Of a stretch of 64,000 bases of DNA, positions 16,205 to 24,723 are shown in pieces. Position 1 is the first letter of the stretch, and every line of letters starts with the position of its first letter. The position numbers were made by a program, and so were the translations under genes. Location: assembly GCF_020165495.1 (NCBI RefSeq), contig NZ_JAIUIE010000002.1, positions 434,001 to 498,000 of the forward strand, read 5' to 3'. Under the pieces are notes generated by a model. That model had not been told where the DNA came from. It ran no database searches and saw only the letters and a list, made by a program, of their open reading frames with translations. This DNA comes from Mesorhizobium sp. BR1-1-16 (lineage in GTDB: Bacteria; Pseudomonadota; Alphaproteobacteria; Rhizobiales; Kaistiaceae).

Positions 16205-17194
16205 GTGGAGAAGCGCAGGCTCGGCCGGACGGATCTCGAAGTCACGACGCTGTCGTTTGGCTGCGGGGGCATCGGCAATCTCTACCAGGCGGTCACCCGC
16301 GCCGATGCCGAGGCGACGCTGCAGACAGCCTGGGACGGCGGTGTGCGCTATTTCGATGCCGCGCCGCGCTATGGCCATGGGCTGGCGGAACGACGGCTTG
16401 GCGATTTCCTGCGCGACAAGCCGAGCGACAGCTATGTCGTCTCGACCAAGGTCGGGCGCCTCCTCAAGGCGGTTCCGGAAGACGAGGTGCCGGATTATGG
16501 CTTTGCCGATCCGCTGCCCTTCCGCGCCGATTATGATTATTCCTATGACGGCGTGATGCGCTCGGTCGAGTTCAGTCTCGCGCGGCTCGGCCTCAACCGC
16601 GTCGAGATCCTGTTCGTGCATGATATCGGCGTGCTGACGCATGGCGCCGAGGAAAATGCACGGCACTTCCGCGACTTGATGGATGGCGGCATGAAGGCGC
16701 TCGACGAATTGAAGTCGAGCGGGGCCGTCAAGGCGATCGGTCTCGGCGTCAATGAGGTTGAAGTCTGTCTCGAGACGATGGCGCGCACACCGATCGACTG
16801 CATTCTGCTTGCCGGCCGCTACACGCTGCTCGATCGCAGCGCGGAAAAGGATCTGCTGGCCCGTTGCCGCGAGGCGGGAACCTCGCTGGTGATCGGCGGC
16901 GTGTTCAATTCCGGCATTCTCGCCACCGGCGCCAAGCCAGGCGCGCATTTCGATTATGAGGCGCCGTCCGAGGATATCGTCCGCCGCGTCAACGGCATGG
17001 AGGCGATCGCCGCGAAATACGGCATCTCGCTCGCCGGCGCCGCGATGGCCTTCCCGATGATGAGCGATGTCGTCGCGACCGTGCTGGTCGGCACCGCGAA
17101 GCCGTCCAGCATGAAGCGCAACCTCGACCAGTTCGGCGAGACCATTCCCGACGCCGCCTGGGCCGAGTTCGACGCCCTGGCGCTTCGCCCCTGA
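16205..17194 (+). CDS. Aldo/keto reductase (D-threo-aldose 1-dehydrogenase-like)
   Basis: A 329-residue NAD(P)-dependent oxidoreductase of the AKR superfamily (TIM barrel). The N-terminus KRRLGRTDLEVTTLSFGCGG, the DAAPRYGHGLAE segment with the catalytic Asp/Tyr, and STKVGR with the catalytic Lys are all visible. Family relatives of this type oxidise sugars such as L-fucose or D-arabinose at C1, or pyridoxal. I choose the GTG at 16205 because AGGAG lies about 8 bases upstream and homology begins there; the open frame itself runs back to 16127. It is divergent from the ribose-type transporter and may oxidise the imported sugar. Confidence 0.88.
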   Translation: MEKRRLGRTDLEVTTLSFGCGGIGNLYQAVTRADAEATLQTAWDGGVRYFDAAPRYGHGLAERRLGDFLRDKPSDSYVVSTKVGRLLKAVPEDEVPDYGFADPLPFRADYDYSYDGVMRSVEFSLARLGLNRVEILFVHDIGVLTHGAEENARHFRDLMDGGMKALDELKSSGAVKAIGLGVNEVEVCLETMARTPIDCILLAGRYTLLDRSAEKDLLARCREAGTSLVIGGVFNSGILATGAKPGAHFDYEAPSEDIVRRVNGMEAIAAKYGISLAGAAMAFPMMSDVVATVLVGTAKPSSMKRNLDQFGETIPDAAWAEFDALALRP

Positions 17195-17203
17195 AGCGCC
17201 GCG

Positions 17204-18025
17204 TCAGCGCGCCAGCGGATAGGCCTCTGCGTCGGGCGCGTTAGCCCAGCTCTGCATGGTCTGGCCTCCGTCGATGAGCCAGCCGACGCCCGTCACATGG
17301 CGGGCGTCGTCGGAGGCGAGGAAGGCGACCACTGCGGCGACATCCTCCGGCTGGCCGATGCGCCGCAGCGGTATGCGATTGGCGAAGCGCTCGATGCCGC
17401 GGCGATAGTCCGCCTCGTCGCCGGCTGGAACGCCGAGCCGCGTCTCGATCACGCCGGGGCAGACGGCGTTGACGCGGATGCCGTAGCGCGCGACGTCGAA
17501 GGCTGCGATCTTGGTGAGACCGAGAATGGCATGCTTGGTCGAGGCATAGCCGGCGCCGCCAACCAGCACATCCCAGCCTGACATCGACGACGCCATGTTG
17601 ACGATGGTGCCGGCATTTCCAGCCGCGATCATGGCCCGCAGTGCATAGCGCTGGACGAGGAAGACGCCGCGCAGATTGATCCGCACGATATCGTCCCAGT
17701 CCTCGGCCGAGAGCTCGTAGACCGGCGCCACCTTGCCGGGAATGCCGGCATTATTGAAAACGATGTCGATCCGACCGAGCGTCTCGACGGCGCCATCGAT
17801 GGCCGCCGCCACCGCCGCCTCGTCGCCGACATCGGCCTCAACCGTGAAGAGGTTGACGCCGGCGGCCCGAAGGATCGCGGCGGCGCTCTCGATCCGCTCC
17901 GGATCGCGGTCGACAAGGGCGATCGAGGCGCCCTCCGAGGCGAAGCGCCGGCAGGCGGCGAGGCCGATCGCTCCGGCGCCGCCAGTGACCAACGCTACTT
18001 TTCCGTCGAAACGTCCGCTTCCCAC
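17204..18025 (-). CDS. SDR-family oxidoreductase
   Basis: A 273-residue short-chain dehydrogenase. The NAD(P) motif TGGAGAIG is near residues 13-20, NNAG and the YxxxK catalytic pair (YASTK) follow, and the C-terminus has VTGVGWLIDGGQTM as in sugar or polyol dehydrogenases. The open frame extends to 18055, but a GTG at 18025 is preceded by TGAGGGAGGG, a ribosome binding site overlapping the stop of the upstream gene, so this start is better supported. It is the last gene of the operon beginning at 24222 and likely oxidises a sugar intermediate. Confidence 0.9.
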   Translation of the reverse strand: MGSGRFDGKVALVTGGAGAIGLAACRRFASEGASIALVDRDPERIESAAAILRAAGVNLFTVEADVGDEAAVAAAIDGAVETLGRIDIVFNNAGIPGKVAPVYELSAEDWDDIVRINLRGVFLVQRYALRAMIAAGNAGTIVNMASSMSGWDVLVGGAGYASTKHAILGLTKIAAFDVARYGIRVNAVCPGVIETRLGVPAGDEADYRRGIERFANRIPLRRIGQPEDVAAVVAFLASDDARHVTGVGWLIDGGQTMQSWANAPDAEAYPLAR

Positions 18026-18039
18026 GGCTGTACCCTCCC

Positions 18040-18873
18040 TCAATAGTCGCGCCACGAATGCTGCGCCTCGAAGCCGAGCGCCGCGCGGGCGGCCGAGGTG
18101 TCGATGACCGCCGCATGGCTCCCGATGGTCCGCTTCAGTGTTACGGACGGAAAGGCGGTGCGGATTAGCTGCTCGGTCGGCGTCTCGCTATAGGTGTCGG
18201 CGGCGCTGAGATAGAGGCGAAGATGGCCGGTCGTCTTGGCTTCGACGGCAGCGCGGAACCCGGACGCGGCGTCGCGCGCATCGATATAGGACCAGAGATC
18301 GCGACCGGACTCGGCGCCGGCTCGCCGCGGCCCGACCTCCTTCATGAACGTCGCCGCGCTCTGGATCCACGGCATGCGCAGGCTGACGGCATCGAGCCGG
18401 CCACGCCGCACGGCTGCCTCGACGATCTCTTCGCCGAGCGTCTTGGACAGCGCATAGGCGTCCTGCGGCGCCAGCGGATGGGCTTCGTCGATCGGGAGAT
18501 AATCGAGTTCGACCGGCTTCTCGAAGAACGGGAAGCCGAGCACGGAAAAGGATGATGCGTAAACGAGGCGGCGGATGCCGAGCACCACGGAGGCTTCGAC
18601 CACGTTGAAGGCGAGCGCCATGTTGGTGGAGAAGACATCGCTCGCGACGCGGCCGGTCGGGCGCGGGATCGCGGCGGCATGCACGACGACGTCAGCGCCG
18701 GCCAGTGCCTGGACGGTCGCGCCAAAATCCTCCAGCGCAACATTGAGATGGCTGGTCAGCTGCGTTGTTGGCAGCACGGCGTCGATGCCGCGCACCTGAT
18801 GCCCGGCCGCCATCAGCCCGTCGGCGATGGCGCGGCCGAGCAGTCCCGACGAGCCGGTGAGGGCGATGAGCAT
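18040..18873 (-). CDS. NAD-dependent epimerase/dehydratase family protein
   Basis: A 277-residue extended SDR. The N-terminal Rossmann motif reads TGSSGLLG (residues 6-13), and the catalytic tyrosine-lysine pair is in YALSK. The overall pattern (VVHAAAIP, LVYASSFSVLG) is that of UDP-sugar epimerases and uronate dehydrogenases. At 277 residues it is closer to uronate dehydrogenase size than to GalE. It stands in the sugar operon between the Gfo/Idh protein and the SDR, so oxidation or epimerisation of a free sugar is plausible. The exact reaction is unknown. Confidence 0.85.
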   Translation of the reverse strand: MLIALTGSSGLLGRAIADGLMAAGHQVRGIDAVLPTTQLTSHLNVALEDFGATVQALAGADVVVHAAAIPRPTGRVASDVFSTNMALAFNVVEASVVLGIRRLVYASSFSVLGFPFFEKPVELDYLPIDEAHPLAPQDAYALSKTLGEEIVEAAVRRGRLDAVSLRMPWIQSAATFMKEVGPRRAGAESGRDLWSYIDARDAASGFRAAVEAKTTGHLRLYLSAADTYSETPTEQLIRTAFPSVTLKRTIGSHAAVIDTSAARAALGFEAQHSWRDY

Positions 18874-18885
18874 GGAGAAGTCCTC

Positions 18886-19959
18886 TCAGGCTGGTTTCGG
18901 CGGCATCGCCTTGATGATGGCGACGGCGAGATCGAGGTCGGCAACACCGTCCGAGAGCGGCGTGCGCGGCTTGGTGCCGTTCTGGATGCAGTCGGCGAAA
19001 TGCTTCCATTCGCGGCGGAAGGCGGTGTCGGGAACGCCGGGCAGAATGCGCTCGGATTCGCCGCTCGCCGCCGCTTCGCGCAGCTTCACGATAGCCGACG
19101 CATGGCGCCAATAGGGGTTCTGGAACTGGATCCGGACCTCGTCCTTGTCGCCATGGACATGCAGGAACTCATCCCACCATTCGTAGTGAGCGACGCCGAT
19201 ATCGAGCAGACAGGGGACGCCATCTCCGAATTCGAGCACGGCAAGCAGCTGGTCCTCACCGACAGGCTGGGCATAACGCACGCGGCCCTCGGTGCCGAAG
19301 GCGCCGCGCAGCACGGCAAGGTCATGGCTGCCGAGCATCAGCAACAGGAGATAGAGCCCGACATAGCCGGCATGATCGGGTCCGAGCGACCCCTCGATGC
19401 GCCCGCTGGCGCTCGCACGGCTGGTCGCCATCACGTCGGCGGGAATGTCGTTCGCCCGGTGCAGCGTATAGAGGCTGCCATAGGTGTCGAACCGGCCGGC
19501 GAAATCATGGATATGGATCGAGCGCGGCTTGCCGATGGCGGCGATCTTCTCAAGCCCGATTTCGTAGCCCGGATCGTAGAGCTTCATATAGCCGACCATG
19601 GCAATGAGACCGCTGGCCTCGGCCCGCTCGACCAGGGGACGCGCTTCCTCCGGCGTGAAGGCGAGCGGCTTTTCAACGAGGACATGCTTGCCGGCCGCGA
19701 GCGCCGCCGAGACGATCTCGACATGGTCATAGGTGCAGACGACGACCGCATCGACGCCGGGATCGGCGATCAGCGCGCGATAATCGTCATAGAGCGCCGT
19801 GATGCCATATTGCGTGCCGAGCTTTTCCAGCGCGCCCGCCGAGATGTCGCAAAGCGCCGCGATGCGGAACGCCGGCAGCTCCTGGATATAGGGGAGGTGC
19901 ATGAGCTGGGCGATCTCGCCACAGCCGATGACACCGACGCCGATCACCTTGTCGTTCAT
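18886..19959 (-). CDS. Gfo/Idh/MocA-family oxidoreductase
   Basis: A 357-residue NAD(P)-dependent oxidoreductase with an N-terminal Rossmann domain (GVIGCGEIA) and the conserved EKP motif (VLVEKPLAF), which contributes the catalytic Lys. Family members oxidise or isomerise sugars, inositols and their derivatives. It begins one base before the end of the MalG-type permease and continues the same operon. Its neighbours (TIM-barrel isomerase, epimerase, SDR) suggest a stepwise oxidation/reduction route for an imported sugar. Confidence 0.9.
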   Translation of the reverse strand: MNDKVIGVGVIGCGEIAQLMHLPYIQELPAFRIAALCDISAGALEKLGTQYGITALYDDYRALIADPGVDAVVVCTYDHVEIVSAALAAGKHVLVEKPLAFTPEEARPLVERAEASGLIAMVGYMKLYDPGYEIGLEKIAAIGKPRSIHIHDFAGRFDTYGSLYTLHRANDIPADVMATSRASASGRIEGSLGPDHAGYVGLYLLLLMLGSHDLAVLRGAFGTEGRVRYAQPVGEDQLLAVLEFGDGVPCLLDIGVAHYEWWDEFLHVHGDKDEVRIQFQNPYWRHASAIVKLREAAASGESERILPGVPDTAFRREWKHFADCIQNGTKPRTPLSDGVADLDLAVAIIKAMPPKPA

Positions 19960-19960
19960 G

Positions 19961-20869
19961 TTAGCCCTTTACCGCCCCGGCCGTGAGCCCGGCGATGAAC
20001 TGCCTCTGCATCAGGAGAAAGACGACAATCACGGGCAGCGTCGTGATCATCAGCGCGGCGAAATAGAGATTCCAGAGCGAGTCATATTGCTGGAAGAAGC
20101 TGACGAGGCCGAGCGGGATCGTCTGGAGTTCAGGCTTTCTCAGCAGCAGGAAGGCCAGGAAGAAGTCGTTCCAGATCTCGATGAAACCAAAGATCAGCAC
20201 CAGCGCCACGCCGGGGCGGATCAGGGGCAGCATGATATGGATGAGGATCGCGAGCCGCCCGGCGCCGTCGACACGCGCGGCATCCTCGAGATCAGCGGGC
20301 AGCGTCATGAAGAAGCTGCGCAGGATGAACACTGAAAGCGGCAACGACGTCGCGGCATAGATGACCGCGATGCCGAGGCGATTGTTGATGAGGCCGAGAT
20401 CGCGCGCGACGAGAAAGAGCGGGATCGCCATCACCTGCGGCGGCACGAGCATCGCCGCCACGATCGCCGCCGTCACCGCCATGCGGCCACGAAATTTCAG
20501 CCGCGCGATCGCATAGGCGCAGGGTGTCGCCGCCAGCACGAGGATGACGAGCGCGGCCACTGTGATGCCGACGCTGTTGAGGATGCGCGAGCCCATTCCG
20601 GCGATCCGCCAGGCATCGGCGTAGTTTGCGAAGACAAAACCGGCCGGCGGTCCCCAGACATTGGTGATCACCTCCTGCTTGGTCTTCAGCGAGCCGGACA
20701 GCACCCAGAAGAGCGGATAGATCGTCTGTGCCATCACGACGAAGAGCGCGAGATAGACGAAGCCGAGTTCGGCCATTCCGCGCCAACCCAGCGCCGCGAG
20801 CGTGTCGGCAAAGCGGGCTTGCCGCGACTGGTGGCGAAGCGGCTGTGATGAGGCGAGGGCGTTGCTCAT
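19961..20869 (-). CDS. Carbohydrate ABC transporter permease (MalG type)
   Basis: A 302-residue inner-membrane permease of the CUT1 family. The cytoplasmic EAA loop, where the ATPase docks, is visible as EDAARVDGAGRLAILIHIML, and the protein ends with the FIAGLTAGAVKG tail typical of MalG-type subunits. Its start overlaps the MalF-type gene by 4 bases (20866-20869). No ATPase gene is in this operon, so a shared MsmK/UgpC-type ATPase encoded elsewhere is expected. Confidence 0.93.
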   Translation of the reverse strand: MSNALASSQPLRHQSRQARFADTLAALGWRGMAELGFVYLALFVVMAQTIYPLFWVLSGSLKTKQEVITNVWGPPAGFVFANYADAWRIAGMGSRILNSVGITVAALVILVLAATPCAYAIARLKFRGRMAVTAAIVAAMLVPPQVMAIPLFLVARDLGLINNRLGIAVIYAATSLPLSVFILRSFFMTLPADLEDAARVDGAGRLAILIHIMLPLIRPGVALVLIFGFIEIWNDFFLAFLLLRKPELQTIPLGLVSFFQQYDSLWNLYFAALMITTLPVIVVFLLMQRQFIAGLTAGAVKG

Positions 20870-21828
20870 AGCGCGAGCCTCTGGCGTCGCATCAGCGCGA
20901 GCAGACCGACACAGGCGAGGCCGACGATCATGAACAGCACATAGCCCATGGCGGAGGCGTAGCTCATCGCGCCGTCCTGGAAGGCCTTCGTCATCATATA
21001 GGTCAGGGCTACCTCGGTGGCATGGTTCGGTCCGCCCTTGGTCAGCACATAGACGATGTCGAAATTGCGCACGAAGGCGCCGGAAAGGCCAAGGATCGAG
21101 TTGATGAAGACGATCGGCATGATGAGCGGCAGCGTCACGTGCCAGAAGCGGCGGAAGCGTCCGGCGCCGTCCATCGTCGCGGATTCATAGAGTTCGACAG
21201 GGATGGTCTGCAGGCCGGCGAGATAGATCACGCCATGGAAGCCGAGCCATTTCCAGACATCGACCGCGATGATGGCATAAAGCGCGGTATTGGCATCGCC
21301 GAGCCAGGAATGCTTGAGGAAACCGAGGCCGAAGAGGTCGAGCCCGGCATTCAGCAGCCCGAAGACGGGATTGTAGATCCATGACCAGAGCAGGCCGACG
21401 GCGACGAAGGACATGGTCACCGGCACGAATGCCGCCGCACGGAAGAAGGAGCGGCCGATCAGTGCCCGATTGAGCAGCAATGCGAGGCCGAGGCCGAGCA
21501 CATTCTTCAGGATCAGGATGGCGACGACGAAGATGACGTTGTTTTCGAGAGCACCGAGAAAGATCTTGTCGCTCGCGAGGCGGATATAATTGCCGAGGCC
21601 GATGAAGACCGGTGGCGAGAAGCCGTCCCAGCTGTGCAGGGACAGCCAGAAGCCGCTCGCGAACGGCCAGATATAGAAGAGGCCGAACAGGATGGCCGCC
21701 GGCAGGATCATCGCCGCGGCGACGAGCCCGTCGCCCGACGGCGCCCGGCCGGTTCGGCCGGAGCGCCCCGGGAGGAGGACGCTCCGGCCTGCACCGGCTT
21801 CCGCTGACGGAGCCGGCGCCGCGCTCAT
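20866..21828 (-). CDS. Carbohydrate ABC transporter permease (MalF type)
   Basis: A 320-residue CUT1 permease. The EAA loop reads YESATMDGAGRFRRFWHVTL, and the N-terminus carries a proline/alanine-rich cytoplasmic leader before the first membrane segment. It overlaps both neighbours by 4 bases (21825-21828 and 20866-20869), so it belongs to a tightly coupled operon with the isomerase upstream and the MalG-type gene downstream. With the binding protein at 22876-24222 it forms a sugar importer of unknown ligand. Confidence 0.93.
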   Translation of the reverse strand: MSAAPAPSAEAGAGRSVLLPGRSGRTGRAPSGDGLVAAAMILPAAILFGLFYIWPFASGFWLSLHSWDGFSPPVFIGLGNYIRLASDKIFLGALENNVIFVVAILILKNVLGLGLALLLNRALIGRSFFRAAAFVPVTMSFVAVGLLWSWIYNPVFGLLNAGLDLFGLGFLKHSWLGDANTALYAIIAVDVWKWLGFHGVIYLAGLQTIPVELYESATMDGAGRFRRFWHVTLPLIMPIVFINSILGLSGAFVRNFDIVYVLTKGGPNHATEVALTYMMTKAFQDGAMSYASAMGYVLFMIVGLACVGLLALMRRQRLAL

Positions 21829-22760
21829 GCCGCGGTCTTTTGCGGCGTGAGCACGAGGCCGAGCGTGTCGCGAACATAGGCGATGCTCTCGAGCGTCGAT
21901 TGTTCGGCAGTCTTCTGCGATGCGTCGAGTTCGATGATCGCGAGGCCGGAATAGTCGGCGTCGAGCAGAACATCGACAAGGCCGGGGAGATCGACCACGC
22001 CGGCGCCGAGCTCGCAGAAGGCGGCATAGCGGTCATAGCCCTTGAGGGCCGGATCGACGCGCGTGTCCTTCAGGTGCATGTAGCGCACTGCCGACATGTA
22101 TGTCTTCAGCGTGCCGACCGGATCGGAGTTGGTGTGCGCGAGATGGGCCGGGTCGATGCAGAGCCCGGCATGGCGCGTGTCGAGTTCGTCCATCATCCGG
22201 TCGAGCTGATCGCGCCGCTCGACGAAGGTGTCGAGATGCGGGTGATAGACCGTCTCGATGCCGAGATCATGCGTCCGCCGGCCGATATCCTCAAGCGAAC
22301 GGCAGAACGCCTTGTAATCTTCGGCCGAGTGCGGGCCGGCAATGCCCTCCGAGGGACCGCCGCCGAGCACAAGCACCGGGGCGCCGAAACCCTTCAGGAG
22401 GCGGGCAAGCGCCACGAGAACGTCGCGCTCATACTCCCAGGCGACCGGATTGGTGAAGATCGCATTCACATAGAGAGAGGAAAGGTTGATGCCGTAGGCG
22501 CTCTGCGCCTCGGACAGCAGCGCATAGCGGCGCAGGATGTCCGTGTCGGTCGTCACGCCCATCGGGGCCTGGTTGCCGAGCTGCATATATTTGCGGGCAT
22601 ACTGGTCGGAAAGGCTTGTGAAGGCCAGGATCTCGAACCAGCCGAAGCCTTGCTTTGCCAGGAATTCGATCGCAGGCGTCAGCGGCAGGCCGGCGAGGTC
22701 CCAGCTGTTCAGGTGATAACCGATCGAGAATTTCTGCCGTTCGGCCCGGGATGCGGTCAT
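21825..22760 (-). CDS. Sugar phosphate isomerase/epimerase-like TIM-barrel protein
   Basis: A 311-residue protein of the xylose-isomerase-like (AP_endonuc_2) family, related to IolE/MocC-type dehydratases and ketose epimerases. Probable metal ligands are in LCIDPAHLAH, YMHLKDTR and the C-terminal IIELDAS. I choose the ATG at 22760 (MTASRAERQKFS) because the barrel starts there; the open frame extends to 22868 without similarity. It sits between the binding protein and the permeases, so it is likely to act early on the imported sugar. Confidence 0.87.
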   Translation of the reverse strand: MTASRAERQKFSIGYHLNSWDLAGLPLTPAIEFLAKQGFGWFEILAFTSLSDQYARKYMQLGNQAPMGVTTDTDILRRYALLSEAQSAYGINLSSLYVNAIFTNPVAWEYERDVLVALARLLKGFGAPVLVLGGGPSEGIAGPHSAEDYKAFCRSLEDIGRRTHDLGIETVYHPHLDTFVERRDQLDRMMDELDTRHAGLCIDPAHLAHTNSDPVGTLKTYMSAVRYMHLKDTRVDPALKGYDRYAAFCELGAGVVDLPGLVDVLLDADYSGLAIIELDASQKTAEQSTLESIAYVRDTLGLVLTPQKTAA

Positions 22761-22833
22761 GGCGCTCTCAGTTACTGCGAGGAAGGGGTAAGGCGCGTCC
22801 CAGAGAGGGATGCCGCCCGCGTTGTCAGAAGGA

Positions 22834-22860
22834 GGCTGCCCCGGCATGGCCGGAGCAGCC
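22834..22860 (-). terminator. Hairpin after the sugar-binding-protein gene
   Basis: GGCTGC pairs with GCAGCC, and CCGGC with GCCGG inside, around ATG. It lies 16 bases beyond the binding-protein stop with no U-run, so it is likely a 3' stabiliser/attenuator that keeps the binding protein above the permeases. Confidence 0.5.
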
Positions 22861-22875
22861 CTGGTCACAGGCGCC

Positions 22876-24222
22876 TTACTTCGGCGGCCACTGGCCCTGC
22901 GCCTTCAGATCGTCGAAGACGGCCTGGATCGACTGGGCAGCCGCTTCCGGCGTGGTCGTGCCGCCGACGACACCGGCAATGGCCGAGGCGGTCGCGGTGG
23001 AGACTTCCGACGGCCAGATCCAGTCGAGGAACTTGATCGTCGCGGGGAAGGCATCCTTGCGCAGTTCGACGGCATAGGCGTCCTCGATCTGCGGCACGCC
23101 CTTGATGGAGGCAGCGATCGGCTGCTCGGGGGCGAGATAGAGCGAGGCGACCTCGGGCTGCGTCAGATAGCTGACGAAGCGGATAGCCGCATCGAGCTTC
23201 TCGGGCTTGATCGAGGAGGAGATGCAGATGCCGTTGTCAGCACCGCCGCCATGGCCGGGTGCGCCGGTCGTGCCGTCCATCTTCGGGAAGGCAAAGACGC
23301 CCCATTTGAAGTCCTTGACGCTCGACTGCAGCGAGGGGACCTCCCAGGTGCCGCCATAATACATCGCGCTCTTGCCCGATGCGAACGCGGCGCGCATGCC
23401 GTCCATGTCGACCGCCAGCGAATCCTTGGACAGGATGCCGTCATCGACCCACTGCTTGATCAGCGCGAAGGCTTCGACGTCAGACGGGTCGGAGAACTTG
23501 GCGGTGCCTTCGAGATTCTTCTGCGTCTTGCCGACGGCATCGCCGGTGGCCTGGGACAGCGTCTCGAAATACCACATCGGCCACATGACCGTGTTGGAAC
23601 CCTGGTGCAGCAGCGGAATGATGCCCGCTTCCTTGAACTTCGGCACCGCAGCCTTCAGGTCGTCATAGGTCGGCGGAACCGGAATGCCGAGCTTCTTGAA
23701 CAGGTCGACATTGTAGAAGATCGTCGAGGTCGACAGCGTCGAGATCGGAACGCCATAGACTTCGCCGTTGATCGTGAAGGCGCCGAGCGCTGCTGCGTCG
23801 ATCCGGTCCTGAAAGGGCTTGATCTTGTCGGTGATCGGCATCACCAGCTTGCGGCGGACATAGGCGCCGTTGGTGTAGAAGGCGGGGCAGGCGATGAGGT
23901 CCATCTCCTGGTCCGCCATGCGCGCGGTCATCAGACGCTGGATGGCGTCGCCTTGCGGGCCCTGCGCGTCCCATTCGACGGCGCTGACATCCGGATTGGC
24001 CTTCAGGAAGCCGTCGATGACGTCCTGCTGGATCTTGGCCTGAACATCCGGCGCCTGCCGTGGCGCAAGCTTGTCCAGCGAGGAGCCGCCGAAGACCTTC
24101 AGCGTGATGCCATCGGCGAATGCCGGCGACCCCGCGAGACCAAGGCCGAGGATCGCCGCGAACATGATGCCGGCGATCGAGCTCCGTGATGAGCGACGAA
24201 CCGTTCCCTGCTTGATTGGCAT
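22876..24222 (-). CDS. Extracellular sugar-binding protein of a CUT1 ABC importer
   Basis: A 448-residue exported solute-binding protein (SBP_bac_1 type). The ATG at 24222 has GGAGAG upstream and opens a signal peptide (MPIKQGTVRRSSRSS, then a hydrophobic core, cleavage after AFA). The mature protein starts DGITLKVFGGSS and shows the family pattern YGGTWEVPSL and MSKDSLAVD-like segments. It is the first gene of a seven-gene operon down to 17204. The shared operator copy lies 59-78 bases upstream of its start (24281-24300). Confidence 0.92.
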   Translation of the reverse strand: MPIKQGTVRRSSRSSIAGIMFAAILGLGLAGSPAFADGITLKVFGGSSLDKLAPRQAPDVQAKIQQDVIDGFLKANPDVSAVEWDAQGPQGDAIQRLMTARMADQEMDLIACPAFYTNGAYVRRKLVMPITDKIKPFQDRIDAAALGAFTINGEVYGVPISTLSTSTIFYNVDLFKKLGIPVPPTYDDLKAAVPKFKEAGIIPLLHQGSNTVMWPMWYFETLSQATGDAVGKTQKNLEGTAKFSDPSDVEAFALIKQWVDDGILSKDSLAVDMDGMRAAFASGKSAMYYGGTWEVPSLQSSVKDFKWGVFAFPKMDGTTGAPGHGGGADNGICISSSIKPEKLDAAIRFVSYLTQPEVASLYLAPEQPIAASIKGVPQIEDAYAVELRKDAFPATIKFLDWIWPSEVSTATASAIAGVVGGTTTPEAAAQSIQAVFDDLKAQGQWPPK

Positions 24223-24280
24223 TTGACTCTCCGTTCCAGCCAATTCGGGGCCGACTACGAGGCCTGCGCCCGAGACCAAT

Positions 24281-24300
24281 TCGTTGATGGTCTAACAATC
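24281..24300 (-). promoter_or_regulatory. Shared operator, copy A (before the sugar operon)
   Basis: Read on the minus strand this is GATTGTTAGACCATCAACGA, identical to copy B and differing by one base from copy C. A TTGACA lies 21 bases upstream on the minus strand (24327-24322). It precedes the operon that starts at 24222. The position suits repression at the core promoter. Confidence 0.7.
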
Positions 24301-24602
24301 CTGTGCGCCGGATTTGCATTTTGTCAATTGCCTGTTCACGCCGATAAAATGCGCAATCGCTTCCGTTTCGGGATCAAAATTTAAACAACGCTGCTGGGGA
24401 AGACGTCGCATGCCTCGCATCTGAGCATCGCGTCAGCCTGCTGACGCGCGCTCTTCGAAGACGAAGCGCAGGAGAAAGCTGCCGAAAATCACCGTCGTGA
24501 ACGCTGTCTCAATGGATCCTGGCTTGCTCTGCCTGTGCATTGGCCCGTCTTGCTGCAAGCTTGGGCAGCGAACGCGATTGACAAGCGCCAAATCTCATTC
24601 AG
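24301..24602. other. Divergent promoter region between the two coordinated operons
   Basis: No gene is supported in this AT-richer stretch. It carries TTGACA-type -35 elements for both directions (24322-24327 on minus, 24578-24583 on plus) flanked by operator copies A and B. The two operators face outward about 300 bases apart. Confidence 0.5.
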
Positions 24603-24622
24603 GATTGTTAGACCATCAACGA
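24603..24622 (+). promoter_or_regulatory. Shared operator, copy B (before the nucleoside operon)
   Basis: GATTGTTAGACCATCAACGA on the plus strand, starting 19 bases after a TTGACA at 24578-24583 and 101 bases before the ATG of the binding protein. Including the preceding CAG, identity with copy A extends to 23 bases. Confidence 0.7.
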
Positions 24623-24723
24623 TATCGGATCCGGTGCAGGGAAATCAGCCGGCCGATGGCATCTGCGGTGGCGCGCCTCGCGAAACGAGGGCGTATTCTC
24701 CAACACCAGGGGTTTGGGTCGTC